The translations under genes and the position numbers were made by a program. Shown here one piece after another: positions 22,325 through 34,797 of a stretch of DNA of 64,000 nt (position 1 is the stretch's first letter; every line of letters begins with the position of its first letter). The stretch spans positions 9,053,208 through 9,117,207 of the forward strand of contig CM053275.1 of NCBI GenBank assembly GCA_028583415.1. Reading direction: 5' to 3'. Under the pieces are notes generated by a model. That model made no database searches. It saw nothing but the letters and a program-made list of their open reading frames with translations, and had not been told where the DNA came from. Source of the DNA: Protea cynaroides (Eukaryota; Streptophyta; Magnoliopsida; Proteales; Proteaceae).

Positions 22325-22607
22325 GGCTCTCTTTGATATGTATTACAGGATTAATTATATAGTGCATTATGATATATGTAGTTGTTTGGTACGATTTATG
22401 ATACTTATTTATATTTAAAATCAATTAATAAAATCTAAAATCTACAAATAGATTAGAAGGTGTTTATCATTATTATGATAATCTATTATTACTTTTTTAT
22501 GTCTAGTGGTATTAGAAGATTATTATTTTTGATTTATAATTTATTTTCATAAACTATTTATTATAAATAACCTATATACATAAATATAAACTATACCAAA
22601 GAGAGCC
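22325..22607. mobile_element. Tourist-like MITE, same family as 4740-5350
   Basis: Ends GGCTCTCTTTGATA and ATACCAAAGAGAGCC are inverted repeats, with TTA to the left and an imperfect counterpart to the right (TAGTTA). The internal inverted arms contain GTTTATCATTATTATGATAA, as in the larger element. Confidence 0.75.
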
Positions 22608-22848
22608 TAGTTAAAGAGGAGAATCTCTTAATTTACTAGGTATTCTGCTATATTATGCACTCCCTATAAACAGAGACCACCACCAAATAATAGGGCTTTT
22701 TAGAGAATCAAAGACTCCCTTTATTAAGCTTAGGAATTAGGAAAACCTTAGGTTATTTCACTTCACTTCTCATTCTTAATGTTTATACTTTACTCTCATT
22801 CCCTCTCTCTTCCTTCCCAAATCGAATGGAAGAATGTTCGGCTAGTGC
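22608..22848. other. Intergenic, no gene seen
   Basis: Pyrimidine-rich toward 22790-22815; nothing coding. Confidence 0.4.
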
Positions 22849-25148
22849 TGTAAGATCCGTGTCAATCTAACCCGGTCTTACCACCTTGAACCAGGTTTAC
22901 CCATCATGGTTGAGTCAAATGGACCAAGGGCGTAAAGGAGATCGAGATCTCAGGTATCAAATCGACCAAAAAACACTTAAAATAGGGGAAGGGTCGCATA
23001 CCCAGCTAAGCAGGGTCGAACCTCCCAAAACAGAAAGTCAGACCCTCAGTTTTGAAGGGAGGGTCGGACAGCTTAGGACCCTAGGGTCGACGGGATCATC
23101 GACCCTCCCATCGACCCTCGGTTGCCGTAAGAAAATAAAATTAGAAAATTTCCTAATTTTCGATTGGGATTCTTTCCTAATCTCAAAGGGACTTATTTTA
23201 GGATGTTCCTACTCTATTTAAAGGACGTCTCTAAGCCACTTTCACTCCTTTCACAACCCTAATTGAATTGAGAGAAAGAGAGGAGAAGGAAAAGAGGAAG
23301 AAGAAAGGCAAGGAAGAGAACTTAGCAAAAAGGAGAAGAATTTCAAAGAAAAAGTATTCTTCTCAGGTATGGATACTAATTCCATGAGTTTCTACAGACC
23401 TTAGGTTAGTTATTGTTGAGAGTGTGATGTCGGAGAAACCCAAACCATCAATCTATGGTTAGGTTTTCATGGAAAACCATAGGAGAATGCATGAAAACTA
23501 TTTAGATGGATTATACAAGATTCCAGACCATGGAATTAATGTTTAATGGAATGTAGAAGCAAGCCATGGGACCCCAAACACGAAGAATGGATCAAAGAGA
23601 GGGAATTGGACCAAAGTGCACAGAGGATCGCACCGAGGGTCGATGACCATCCGACCCTAGGTGTTCATGACCATCGATCCTCAGTGTTCGGGAAGTTCAG
23701 AATCTGGGGAGGGTCGCACCTAGGGTCGATCAGGACTCCGACCCTACCTCCGACCCTCAGTTAACAGAGTGGTTTTTAAATCTGAAATTAATTCTATCGA
23801 CTTTGTTAGGTCTTCTAGCAAAATAATAACATTGTAAAGGTGATTCTAAAGCTTGGAAAAGTATCTTTTAGCAAGCTAAGGTGAGGAACCAGAACTCCAA
23901 ACTAAATTGGTTAATAAGAAAAACTGTTTTCTGTTTCTTGAGTCATATATCATGCTTGATTCTATGCGAATATGTTTGTAATGTGCATACAGCATACCAT
24001 CCAATATTTTTATTAATTTTTCATGTATATTTACTTTATTGTTTATAACATGATGATGATGATGATGATAGGAATAGACATGTGCTTGTATGTGTGTGGT
24101 TGATGTACTTGATGCGAGTGAGTATCAGGGAGGGTGTGATGAGAACATCAATAAACGTTAATCTTTGGCGGGTCTCAACACTTTAGCTCTATCTCTAACT
24201 CAAGTCTTGTGCATTAGCATCGTTGTATCGCCATTACTTTAGCAGAACTATTATATCGTAGAGTATCAGGGGAGGTGGTCTCGGTCCTTGTAGTCTCTGA
24301 CTCTACCGGGGGGCCTTAGCTCTATCTCTATGGACATTCTGAGGGATGCTGGGGTGAGGCCTTGGATACACTTTTTGGCATTAGGATTGGTTAGTTGCGA
24401 GCCCAGTTTGCAGCCCTCGTTAACAGGGGCTTACATGTTGGTATGACACTATATAGCAATAAACGTAACCTTTGTTATATAATGTTCATGATTGGGTGCA
24501 TGTGAGTTGACGATAAACGTGATCTTCGGGTAACGTCACACACTCGTGTATAGAGGCGGGGTCAATAAACGCGACCTTTGGCTACCTAAACCTTTTTATT
24601 GCATACTGCAAACTTTAAACCAGACCAAAGATATAAATTGATTTGCATGCATATGTATTTTTGCATTGTTTTGGCTACTCACTGAGCCGTGATGTGTGCT
24701 CACCCCTCGACGTCGAATATTTTTAGTTGATGATAAGTTTATACCGTTGAAGACTATGTGAATGCGTCTGCGTACGGAAACGTGGCAGCGATGGAAGCTG
24801 AAGCTGAAGTGGATACACACGACTCCTCTTGCGAGTGCAACTCGTGTGTATTTGATTAGATATTTTATAGGTTTCTTTATTGGATTTATTAAGACATGTA
24901 TTTGGTACTTAAATATTTATGTCTCAGTTAAAAACAAAATAATTTGCTATTAAATTATTAATATCATCTTAGTTTCTCAGTTCATGTTATTATAAGACTT
25001 CCGCTATTATGTATTTACTATGATTATGATTACGGATGTATGTAAGTTTAGATAACACGGGGATAGCCTATTTGAGATCCTGATTGAACTGTTGGTTTAT
25101 TAACGGTTCATCACATCATTCTAGATAGTGCAGAATTGAGGTGTGACA
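22849..25148 (+). mobile_element. Solo LTR D
   Basis: 2.30 kb, starting TGTAAGATCCG and ending GGTGTGACA, flanked by a perfect AGTGC duplication (22844-22848 and 25149-25153). It aligns along its length with C1, C2 and E. The promoter run TCTATTTAAAGGACG lies at 23212-23226. Word clusters at 22988-23120 and 23625-23760 use AGGGTCG and its complement about a dozen times. A second word, close to ATAAACGYRACCTTTGG, occurs at 24149, 24457, 24511 and 24563, where the other copies carry different sequences. No internal region and no partner LTR, hence solo. Confidence 0.9.
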
Positions 25149-25960
25149 AGTGCAGTCTATAGGGCACTGCTATTTGGGTATTTGGATAGAGATGAAAAAA
25201 GTGATGAAGTAATTTCATATTGGTGGGAGTGAGTTCCACACAGAATACTATAACCCTCCACGGAAAGCTGAGAAGAAGGGAGAGAAGTTAGGATTGAAAA
25301 AAGAGAGAGAAATAAATCAATAGGAGAGAAAGGAGAAGAAATAGGAGAGAAATTAGGGATTCCTTTTGTAATTCCTCTAGAATCCTTTGATTTACCTCGT
25401 CCATATCATACAAAACCTTTCCTTTTCTACAAGAGAAGCAAAAAAAAGCCGAAGATCGTTAATGGAAAGTTTCAACCATGAAAACCCTAAAATCTCTCGA
25501 CTCTTTAATGTTCCTATAAATCAGTCCCTACAAACCGACCAAACTAGCAAAAAAAAAAAAAAACTCTTTCTTACTTTGAAAAGCTAAAACACAGATTCCA
25601 CTCCAAATGACAATAATTATCCCTAAAGAAGTATTAAATCGAAGTAAATCATTGAGTTTCTATAGTTCAAGATCTCCAGAAAGACAGAAAACACCCTTTA
25701 TTTTTGTATTGTCCTGGTGGCCCAGTTAACTATTTTTTTCCTTTTTTTTTCCAGAAGGAAAATCATTGTCTTCCTTTAGAATTCTGCAACTTTGAATCAG
25801 ATCAGCAGAATCTGCAAATTCAAGAAATCAGGCATCCTTGATTACATTCCATCCCCGCTTCGAATTCCCTACTTCTGGATTGGTCAATCCAGTCCACTTG
25901 ATCAGTTACCTGCACGATGACCATGTGTACATGTTTACTGAACCTTTCAAAAGAAGAAGA

Positions 25961-25963
<3 letters not shown>

Positions 25964-26003
<40 letters not shown>
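25964..26003. repeat. (GA)n microsatellite
   Basis: Uninterrupted dinucleotide run of about 40 bases, followed by eight G. Confidence 0.95.
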
Positions 26004-26010
<7 letters not shown>

Positions 26011-27279
26011 TGACGGAGTTGCAGAATCATCTAACCACCACCGTTGTCCAGCCCATCTCACCGTTCTTAGTCTCATCTTTAAATGCTTTGCGAAGGTACT
26101 CTTTTTTCTAATCAACCGATTCCAAAACAGTAAAAGAAGAAGGAAATAAGAAGGAAAGAAGAAGAGGAAAGAAAAAGAAAGAGACAGAAAGAAGAAAGGT
26201 AAAATTATCTTTTACCTTTATCCTAAGGGCAATATAGTCCATCAAATTTTCCAATGCAGCTGATATCAGCATCTAACGGGAATCTTCTGACGGAGTGAAC
26301 TTCTTTGATTAGCATAGTAAAGTTTTTGGATAGTAGTTAATGTTTTTGCAATTTTGTAGACGTAGATGATGTTAGCAATCTTTGTTGCAGTGTATAGGAA
26401 AATTTTCCTTCATTTTTCCATTGCGACTTTGTTAGCACGAACTAACTCCATTTTGTGGACAATGAATCTCAAACATCAGTTTTTTTAAATGTTGGGAACC
26501 ATAGTTGAAGTTACCTAGAACTCGAAGAATCTTAGGTGTAAAAAAAAAAAAAAAAAAGAATAGGCTAGATGACATGCCAAAATTCTATAATTCAATAGGC
26601 ATCAAATTCCATGCTCACATCTAATGTATTTATCTAATATAAGTTGGCCAAACGTCAAATGGGTGTCTTAGTGCACGAGACTCCCGTTATAGTTGACCAA
26701 ATATCAAATATAAAAAGAAAATAAAAATCCTTAAAACCATTGAAAATAAACCAGAAAATTGAAAATGCATACAAAAATGGCAAAAGATAGGACCTACATG
26801 CTTGGAATTTGAAATATTATAGAATTCAAGCTTATGCATTACATAGTGGCAAGGAATCCTTTCCTTCTATTCTTCCCTTTTTCTATTTTGTTGTTGTTGT
26901 TGTCGTTGTTATTGTAAATCTACTAAGGGATGTGTAGCTTTAGTCATCCATTAGAGAGAACAAAATAGAAGTTGCTAGGGTTTTCAAAATATCCGATAAT
27001 AGGATGATGCATAACCCATTGCTGAGAGCCCAGTGGGCCCACTTAACTAACCTTCCCTTAGTTTTACAGTGACCCTTTTAGGTGTTAAATGAAATTGACC
27101 TCTTCATTGAGTCTAGCAAAATATATTTATGTAGTATCTAAAGTATTCACATTTTAGGGATGTTGCACTGATGACTTTCTAGGCATCTTAAGTGTTTGGT
27201 TTCAATTTAAACTAACCTTTCGATGTTTCCAAACATTGAGAAGTTGCTGAATATTTTAAATAAAAATAAATAAAACTAT

Positions 27280-27468
27280 GGTACTGTTTGTTTTCATGTA
27301 AAATGGTGGAAAATAGAATTTTTTTTATAAAATAGAATTTTTCATTATTTATTTTAAGATAAAATACTAAGAAAGAATTTGAAAAAAGAAGAAATTTTCA
27401 CATGGAGAATTTTTTTTTATGGTAAATATTATTTTTACAAAAATTTTTACAAGAAAATAAACATGGCC
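27280..27468. mobile_element. MITE, 189 bp
   Basis: Ends GGTACTGTTTGTTTTCATGT and a degenerate inverted copy (ACAAGAAAATAAACATGGCC). TAT stands immediately outside each end (27277-27279 and 27469-27471). The interior is AT-rich and itself inverted. Confidence 0.65.
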
Positions 27469-28640
27469 TATGGGAAATAAAAATTGGTTACTTGTGTCGT
27501 GCAAATTCAATCTAATCTGGTTGGCAAGCCTTGTTTGGCAGAGATTGCATACAAAAACTGCCTACATGATTTAAGGACTTGGGCACAAATAGTCAAACAC
27601 ATATTTGATCAAGTCTAGGGTTTGTGGGGACAAAAATGAGCCGGCCTCTACACAGATGTTTCGAAATGGGTAAGAATTTATCCAAAGACTTGGGTTTTTC
27701 CGTCAATATTTATATTCGGATTTTGATCTTTCATTTATGATATTTTTTTCTCTTTTTAATCGATAAAATCATATAAAATCAATGAAACTTACCTCTTGCA
27801 GTTGGATCCATCAATCTGTGGAGGCCAATTCAATATCCTAGAGATAAAAAAAATTATGCATTTACTGTTTTTTGGGGGAGGAAATGATTATATACACGGG
27901 TCGCGTATATAGATGGTCATACATCTGACGGTTTATTTATCAGAAAAAGAAAATTTTAGTATTACATATAGTCTATCTATTCTTATCTGACGGTAGAAAC
28001 AACAATCATACATGTATATGATCGTATACAAAACTTTTTATTTATATATAAAATAAAAAATTTACGTTGTTTAATCAATAAATGACCCATAGCAACTTTT
28101 CAAACAAAATAGCACATGAGGTTAGAGATTTCTTCAAATATAGCCATCACAATTTATTGAAACCCATTTTGTAAGAGGAACATGGTTTTAGGTATCGAGA
28201 TCACATCGATCATATCGATTTATACCATATATGATACTTTATATTTTATTATTTTTTAATTTAATATCATCCATGTATCACTCTATCATTGGTTTTGTAT
28301 CAATTCGATACTGATCCCCTATCAAATTTCACAAGGATTCATCATGAAAAAAAAATTCTATTCTAAGTATGGATGAGAAGGTATAGGTTTCAAGGGTTCA
28401 AAACCTCTCTTATCGGTGGAGGAGCTCATCGATTAAAGTTTATTCTGTGTGTATATCAATACGTAGATCAATACATAGGTATTCAGATGATGGGACAACC
28501 AAGGGAGGATCTTTTTCCGAGATTCAATGGCATTTTCGTTATTTTGTAAAATGTAAGGACATTCTTGTAAATATAAAATGTTTTCCACTCAGACGGAGCA
28601 CACCATACTCTGAAATCTCAGATATTTAAATGCGACTGAG

Positions 28641-29400
28641 TCTTACTTCAGATCCGCGATTCCTGTACAAAGCTTAAGCGTGGAGCTTCCATTTCATCTT
28701 GAGAGGAAGCCACAACTTCGGGGGAATTTTGGCCTAGTAGACTAATTTCTCGTTGCAGAAACCCTAGATGAATTTCCTGAACGTCTTTGTCTTTCTTTCT
28801 TGAAGGTGATTTCTGCTTCCCTTTTTTGTATCTAAATAATATCGAATACTTTTATTGGGGTTGGTGGGTTTGACAGATTAGAGAAATGATGCTTTTTTGT
28901 GCTTTGCAATCTTGGTTTAGGTTTACCAGTTATCTACCTTTGTTTCCATTCATTTTCCCATTTGATCGATGGTTTTGTTTTCTCATTTTACTCTGTTTTG
29001 ATGGATTCTGTTGTTTCTGGTTGTTGCTGCAGATTTTAATGAGTTTTCTCTGTCGATCTGTGCTTGCAAGCCTCATCGTACGAAGATCTAGTCGATTCAG
29101 ATGGAAATAATCAGTCCTTCGGGTTTCGGGCTTGTAATTCGTTGAATTTTTAGTTAGAAACAGTGGGAGTTTTTTTCTTTTTCGTCAAGTCTTCAGGTTC
29201 GAATCTGCTGCTGGAGAATCGACCTCCTTAACTGAAGTTTAAGCATTTCATCTATGCTGTAAACAGGCGACGTATTTCTTCTTTTACTTCGGCTTTTCTC
29301 CCTTGAGATGTACAAGTGTTTTAGAGGTTAAATCTGCGATAACGACTTTTCTTGAATCGGACATCTTGGCCTAGTCTGCTGATACCACTGAAACGTCCAA
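28641..29400 (+). other. Leader region of the PNRC-motif gene
   Basis: Non-coding. A donor-like site (GAAG/GTGATT near 28806) and a pyrimidine-rich acceptor (TTGTTGCTGCAG near 29031) suggest a 5' UTR intron, as is common for small regulatory plant genes. Pyrimidine-rich sequence dominates 28800-29040. Confidence 0.4.
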
Positions 29401-30006
29401 ATGGAGACGCTGGTTGTTGTTGCGCATCATAGGAATCAATACTATGGAACGAGCAAGTCAAGTGTCCATGATAGATTTGGTTCTTCTCCATCTAGAAGCT
29501 TCAGGGAGATAAATTGTAGAACATTTCAATCTGGGGGAGGTATTCAACGTACCCCCTTGAAGCCCTCTTACAGTCCTGCCGCGATTTCAAAGTCATGCTC
29601 TTCCCCTCGAACACCACCCACTATTAACCCTCGCCGGGAAGATGATAAGCAGTTTAAAATTGATGGGAAAGCCAGTGCTGTGCCTATTAACATCAAGGTC
29701 ACAAAGGTTGAAATGTCTTTTAGCGATGATCTCTGTTTCTCTGAACTCTGGGCAGGGCCAACTTATTCGAACTCACCTCCTCCCAGTTCATTGCCGATCC
29801 CTAAATTTTCGCTCCATCAAAAGCGAAGTGTGTCGCTTGATGTGCCTGCTTCAGTCTCGGAGACAGCAGTATACCCAATTGCTAAGTCCGCTCCTCCTTC
29901 ACCGAGAAGGGAACTATACCCTTCTCCAACGGGTTTCTTTCTCAGCACTGACTCGGCAACTAGGGACCTTCGTCGTATTCTCCATCTGGAGATAAGTGAC
30001 GAATGA
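29401..30006 (+). CDS. PNRC-motif (proline-rich nuclear receptor coactivator-like) protein
   Basis: An intact 201-residue frame from ATG 29401 (METLVVVAHHRNQYYG) to TGA 30004-30006. The protein is basic, Ser/Pro-rich and apparently disordered. At about residues 113-136 it carries CFSELWAGPTYSNSPPPSSL followed by PIPKFS, matching the PNRC motif (an aromatic, AG, S..PPPS.LP.P.F). In animals this motif links mRNA decapping and nonsense-mediated decay factors; the role of the plant family is not established. It has a conserved-looking C-terminus (ATRDLRRILHLEISDE). No signal peptide or membrane segment. It has no evident functional link to its neighbours. Identification rests on this motif and overall character. 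Confidence 0.78.
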   Translation: METLVVVAHHRNQYYGTSKSSVHDRFGSSPSRSFREINCRTFQSGGGIQRTPLKPSYSPAAISKSCSSPRTPPTINPRREDDKQFKIDGKASAVPINIKVTKVEMSFSDDLCFSELWAGPTYSNSPPPSSLPIPKFSLHQKRSVSLDVPASVSETAVYPIAKSAPPSPRRELYPSPTGFFLSTDSATRDLRRILHLEISDE

Positions 30007-33000
30007 GGATGGAGGATCTGAACCCTGTAAATAAATCAACTCTGCAACTTGGGTTAGTGTAGGTTTGTACATAAAGAGTAGCTAACTTACCCTGTATTGT
30101 TAGTCTGTGCAAGTTCATTATGGCTTCATGCATAGGTGATGCAAGGAGAACTGTCAGTGGCCGATTTTCTACAACAATCTCCAGATTCAGCTGCAACAAT
30201 TGATGTGTATGGGTATGATTTCAATTTTGGGTATCTATAGTTTTCCAGAAATGAGGCAGCTGCTACATTCATGTTGTCTGGAGGAAGTGAACTTATGCCT
30301 AAGATGTGATCCTTAACTGTCCCTCAGCTGATCTATCCTTCAGTGCTGTGGCGGATTCATTTTTTAAGTATGCGGATCATCAACTTCCTTTCTATTGATC
30401 AGCGGCACTATAGTTAGGAATTTCTAGTTTCCTGTACTCTGTGAATACTGTAGGGTCATTGCTTCTAGTAGGGCTCTCTCAAGTTCTATAGTTTTCTTAC
30501 CTTCTGTATTCCAATGACTATTTCCCTTTGTTCCGGAATCTATCAATCTTTTCATTTTAACTTTAGAATGTCCCCAGAAATTTCTGACTAGGTGATACAC
30601 TTGTAATTCCTGCTTAGTCTCTTCTTCTTGTAGTCCTAGATTGCCTGAATTGGCTGCTTAAATGGTAGTTGGTGCTCATCCTAAGTTGTCTCTTCCATGT
30701 ACTTAGTTCATTATTGCCTGCCCATATGATAGAATTCAACTTCCTTTCATCCTCACTGTTTTCTTTTCACTGCTAAACTCTTCTTCCTTCCTTGATGCTT
30801 TGCTAGGGTGTTGCGTTCCCTTTACCCCCTTTTCAGGTTTTTTAGGATGGAAAAGTGGGGAGCTGCATTAATAGGAAGATCGTTTGTTTTTCTACCTTCT
30901 TCTGCTTTCTAGTCTGTAGGTTCATGTTTGTGTCGTCTTGTGCTATCCTTCTCTTACTCCTTTTAGTAGCTCTAACTACTATTAGGTTTGTTCCTGCTAA
31001 AGTCGGCAACCTTTGGAGATCTGTTACTGTATTAAGCTTCTCATAAGGTATAACTTCTCTCTTCTTCCGTTCGCTGTATTATGAATGACTATGAACTCTC
31101 TCTGTAATACCAACTTACTGCACCTTTATTTTTACCGTGGGGAAAGTTTATTGTTCTCATTGTGTCCTTGTTTCTTCTTAATTGGACAGTGCTCACTCAT
31201 GGAGCCAATGGAAGAAGAATATTCAGAAGGATGTTTCTTGATCGTTTTTCGGATAATGTTCTTCATTATGTAAGAAATGCTTCGATTTTCTAGGCTTTTG
31301 CTGTTTCCTCTTTCTCTTGTATTAGACTTCGTTGGGCTGTTTGTGAACTTTTTACATTTAGTTGTACTAGACCAGAGTTGAATGTTTATGTCTTTGCTGC
31401 TGCTTTGGATTTTTATTGCTTTGTGACTGGCGAGGGTGGTTCACCTGTACTTAACGTGTTCTCCTCATGGGGTCCCATCACACTTGAGAAGTGGATCATT
31501 GGTGATGAGTCTCATTGAAGAGTACATGTACATGCAGGTGAACTGAACTCGTTGAGATGGATGCCCCCATAATCGAAGTGTTAAGAATAACTTAGCCCTT
31601 TCACCACGATTAGTGAACTATATCCATGAGTGGCCACTTTAGGTGTGTCCCAGTAATAAAGTTGGTTATACCCATATCATTGGTCAAATTTAAAGCAAAA
31701 TGATTGTTATACTTGAATTTTGGATTGATTGGCTGGTTCCGATCTTAGTTGGCTGGCTTAGGGATCGAGGTTAAAGTTTGCCGTGGCCAATAATGATCAT
31801 CATACTGATCCTGATTGGCCGGGATTGGTCTAGTTTGGGCCGATATCCCATCATTTTGGAATCAGACAGATTGAAGGTTGGATTGGTTTTTTATCATTTA
31901 AAAAATGGAAAAATATATTATTATAAAAAAAATAATAAAAAGGGTATAAGATCGGCTAATCCAGATTCCAGTCCCAGAGTCGATATGCTGGTTGATCCTT
32001 GAAAACAGGTGATAATCATTATTGTCCAAGCTAATCTGATACCTATTGCTTGAACCATGTTGGGGATACCTCCCACAAGTTGGTGGTTGCAAGGTTGGGT
32101 ACGCCTTTCCCGAACAGAATTTGGCAGTGGCTATCCAATTCCTGAGTTTAAGTAGTTGGGTGCTGTGGATGAGAAGTCCATCCATTAATCTTTACGGTAG
32201 GGGTTTCTTGCCCAGCTGCATTGATTCTTTGTCAGTAGATTCAGTTCACATTCACAGTTCAAGGTGAAAACATGAAAATCAACCCAAGGTGCACCCTACT
32301 GGTTTACCAGACAGCAATCAAATGAGTAAGCAATTGTCTTCAATTTTTGTTTTATTTACTCCATGAACTTCTAAGATCTAACCAAGCAGAGCGTATAAAC
32401 CAAGGGGACTTCTAGGTTAGGGTTATAATAGTTGTGAACAGGTCAAGAGCCCAAGCACGCCGTTTGTCACATGTGGAAAGGATCGAATAAGTTATCCAAA
32501 TATCGGGTTGGTGTAGGCTGATGATATCACACATTAACATGATCACAAAGCGATTTCTGTAGGCTAATACCAATCGGATTCATACAATTTTTTGTTTTCC
32601 AAAGAGAACGCATCCCATGCTTTCTTGAGCTGAAATTTCACTGATGAAGAGGGCTGCAATATAATATATTACAGAGACTGACTGATGGTGTTAAATCCAA
32701 AAATCGGAGTTTCAGGGTAGAGAGGCCCGAATTCAAGTCATCTCCTCCCTGAACTTCAGGGAGGAGGGGCGGCGAGGCCCTACCCAATGTCATAAGTTAA
32801 GCATTTGTACACTAACGGACTAATGTGTGACTAAACCCTCTCATTCCTGACAATGGAGAGGAAACTCGTCGCATCATAGGCCTACAGATTGCATCACTTA
32901 CCCATGTTGAGTGGTAAGTTTAGGGATGGATTACATGTTTGTAAGAAAGTCTGGTTGCAACTAGACTAACCTTAACTAATCAATGAAAGGAAATTGGCCT

Positions 33001-33500
33001 CAGCTGATCTTTGGTCTTGGCTAAATATGGTCATATTGAAACCCCTTAATCCAGTGATTAAAGGATCATGCTCAAGGGATGGAGATAGTGATGGATGAGT
33101 TCCACTTAAAAAGATTTGTGGCATCGAAAATCAGCTCAAATCAGTTGGCTTTAAACCATCTGAGTTTTGAAACACTTAAAAAAATTCGTAAGGATCATCT
33201 GATTAAATGCAGAAAACAAATCCAGGTTAGCCTGTTTGTTCAAGCTCTTACTGTTGTGGCAAGTTGCAAGTTCTCGTGGATCTGAAGATACTATTACCTA
33301 TTGCCATATCCTAAGTGACATTACATGTGAGAGGATGGGAATGGTGGTTTAGTACTGGTGGTATAATGTGCAGCAAATAGAGGAAGACCAATACTACTCC
33401 CTATGGCGATCGTGCAGCTTAAAAAAATCACAGGATTAGAGGAACCATACAGTTGTTGGACCCAGTACTTACTAGTCAATACTGTAAAGATTGCCTTCCC
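30007..33500. other. 3' UTR of the PNRC gene, then intergenic
   Basis: The first few hundred bases are probably 3' UTR. No other gene was recognised. 31700-32060 contains degenerate GATTGGCCGGGATTGG / CCGATATCC words. A short inverted repeat (CTCCTCCCTGAACTTCAGGGAGGAG spread over 32742-32766) is a perfect hairpin. Confidence 0.4.
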
Positions 33501-33729
33501 ATGGTTTTAGGTATCTGGATTGAATCGGGAAATTGGCAATGGCCAATACAGATACCTGACTGCTGTAGGAATGGATGATTGAATCAGTATTGGGTATCAA
33601 TACTGATCGAGATGTGGCCAATACTGACCAACAAATGACAGAAACCAAAAAGGTATACCACATGACTGATACTGAAAAATACCCGTATACAATACTGATA
33701 CCGTTTCAATACCTTGAACTAAAACCATG
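33501..33729. mobile_element. MITE of the GGTTTTAGGTATC family
   Basis: Begins CATGGTTTTAGGTATCTGG and ends with the approximate inverse (AATACC then AACTAAAACCATG), enclosing repeats of CAATACTGATA type. Partial relatives lie near 28180, 40055, 48455 and 49033. Confidence 0.5.
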
Positions 33730-34644
33730 CTTTAGCTGCTAATTGTTCAAATCTGGTATCCAGTAGATTGTGTTTCTGCTCTGCTATTTATGGGCCTAAC
33801 ATCTGAGGTTGCTCATTGTGCCTCGTCATACCTCATGAAATCAAGGCAGGCACTTCTAGAAATATGATCAACCAGAGAAAGAAAGAAGAAAAAGAATAAC
33901 AGGCATCCAAATGTCAATACCATCATATTGATTGAGATCTGCCAATGTAGGCATTGTGAATATGATGTCATTTGCAAGACTCACAGAACTCTGTTAATCA
34001 ATGGTTCCGCCTCATTGTGTCCATATTGAGTCGTCTGCTTTCTGCAGTGCTTATTGAACTTTCTGGGCTTATATTACACGTGCAAATGTGCAATCTTCAT
34101 TCTCACTGACTATTTTGAAACCATAGTTCAACTATTTGCAGTTTGTACATGTGCTTAAGAATTGGATATTTGTTCCATTGTGCAGGGGAAAGCAGAATGA
34201 TTGATTATCAGAGAATGCATATGAATGAACAAGAAAAAAAAAATACATTCCCAGTATGAGAGAGAGAGGGGACCCTTTTCCAAGGTCAGAATCAAGCCTG
34301 TATTATGGATGGTCATGTAACGCCCCCCATTTCATTACACAGGGTTTGAGGTGTTACTGAGCCTATGCTTGACCTATAACGTCAAGATCGTCGATCAAGG
34401 CAGGTGAACCAATTTCTATGTATCCGATTTCTTTCCTTTACTCAGCAGAAGTCATAATATGTGATCCTAACTCTTTATATTCAAAATGTTTAAAGTTGTC
34501 TACTAAAATTACATGTTCTACTCGAATAAATGCATACTAGATAAAGTGAAATCTTCCTATTGGTCCACTGGTGCAGCGTAGTCTTGACCCCTATTGCCGA
34601 ACTCGCATCTGACTCAATGGCAAGGCGTGTGTATGACTGGAAAA
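33730..34644. other. Intergenic, no gene seen
   Basis: Only short open frames. TGTAACGCCCCCCATTTCAT at 34316 resembles an LTR start, but no matching end was found. Confidence 0.4.
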
Positions 34645-34797
34645 AGATCCTCTGTAGTGAGGTCACCTGTGTAGTGAGGATGGATCGATATGTATCCCAA
34701 GGCAATCAAAGTGTATCGGGGTATATGCCAATCCACTTTGAGTGGATGGGATCCTCACTACAGCTCAGTACAGGGGATCCTCACTACAGAGGATCCC
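34645..34797. mobile_element. Fold-back MITE (GATCCTCTGTAGTGAGG family)
   Basis: The left arm carries AGATCCTCTGTAGTGAGG and GTGTAGTGAGGATGG. The right arm carries the inverse twice (GGGATCCTCACTACAG and GGATCCTCACTACAGAGGAT). A decayed relative lies at 50267-50374. Confidence 0.65.

Larger units (their letters stand above)
25154..28640. other. Intergenic, no gene seen
   Basis: No coding region recognised over 3.5 kb. It holds a (GA)n tract at 25964-26003 followed by a G run, an A-rich stretch at 26541-26557, a (TTG)n run at 26890-26910, a MITE at 27280-27468, and near 28180-28340 a degenerate repeat starting ACATGGTTTTAGGTATCGAG. The last 200 bases may already be the promoter of the next gene. 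Confidence 0.45.

Noticed and set aside
25838..26149. Open frame spanning the (GA)n tract
   Set aside because: Most of its product is an Arg/Glu run translated from the microsatellite.
34316..34400. LTR start TGTAACGCCCCCC
   Set aside because: No matching LTR end, primer site or second copy was found in the window.
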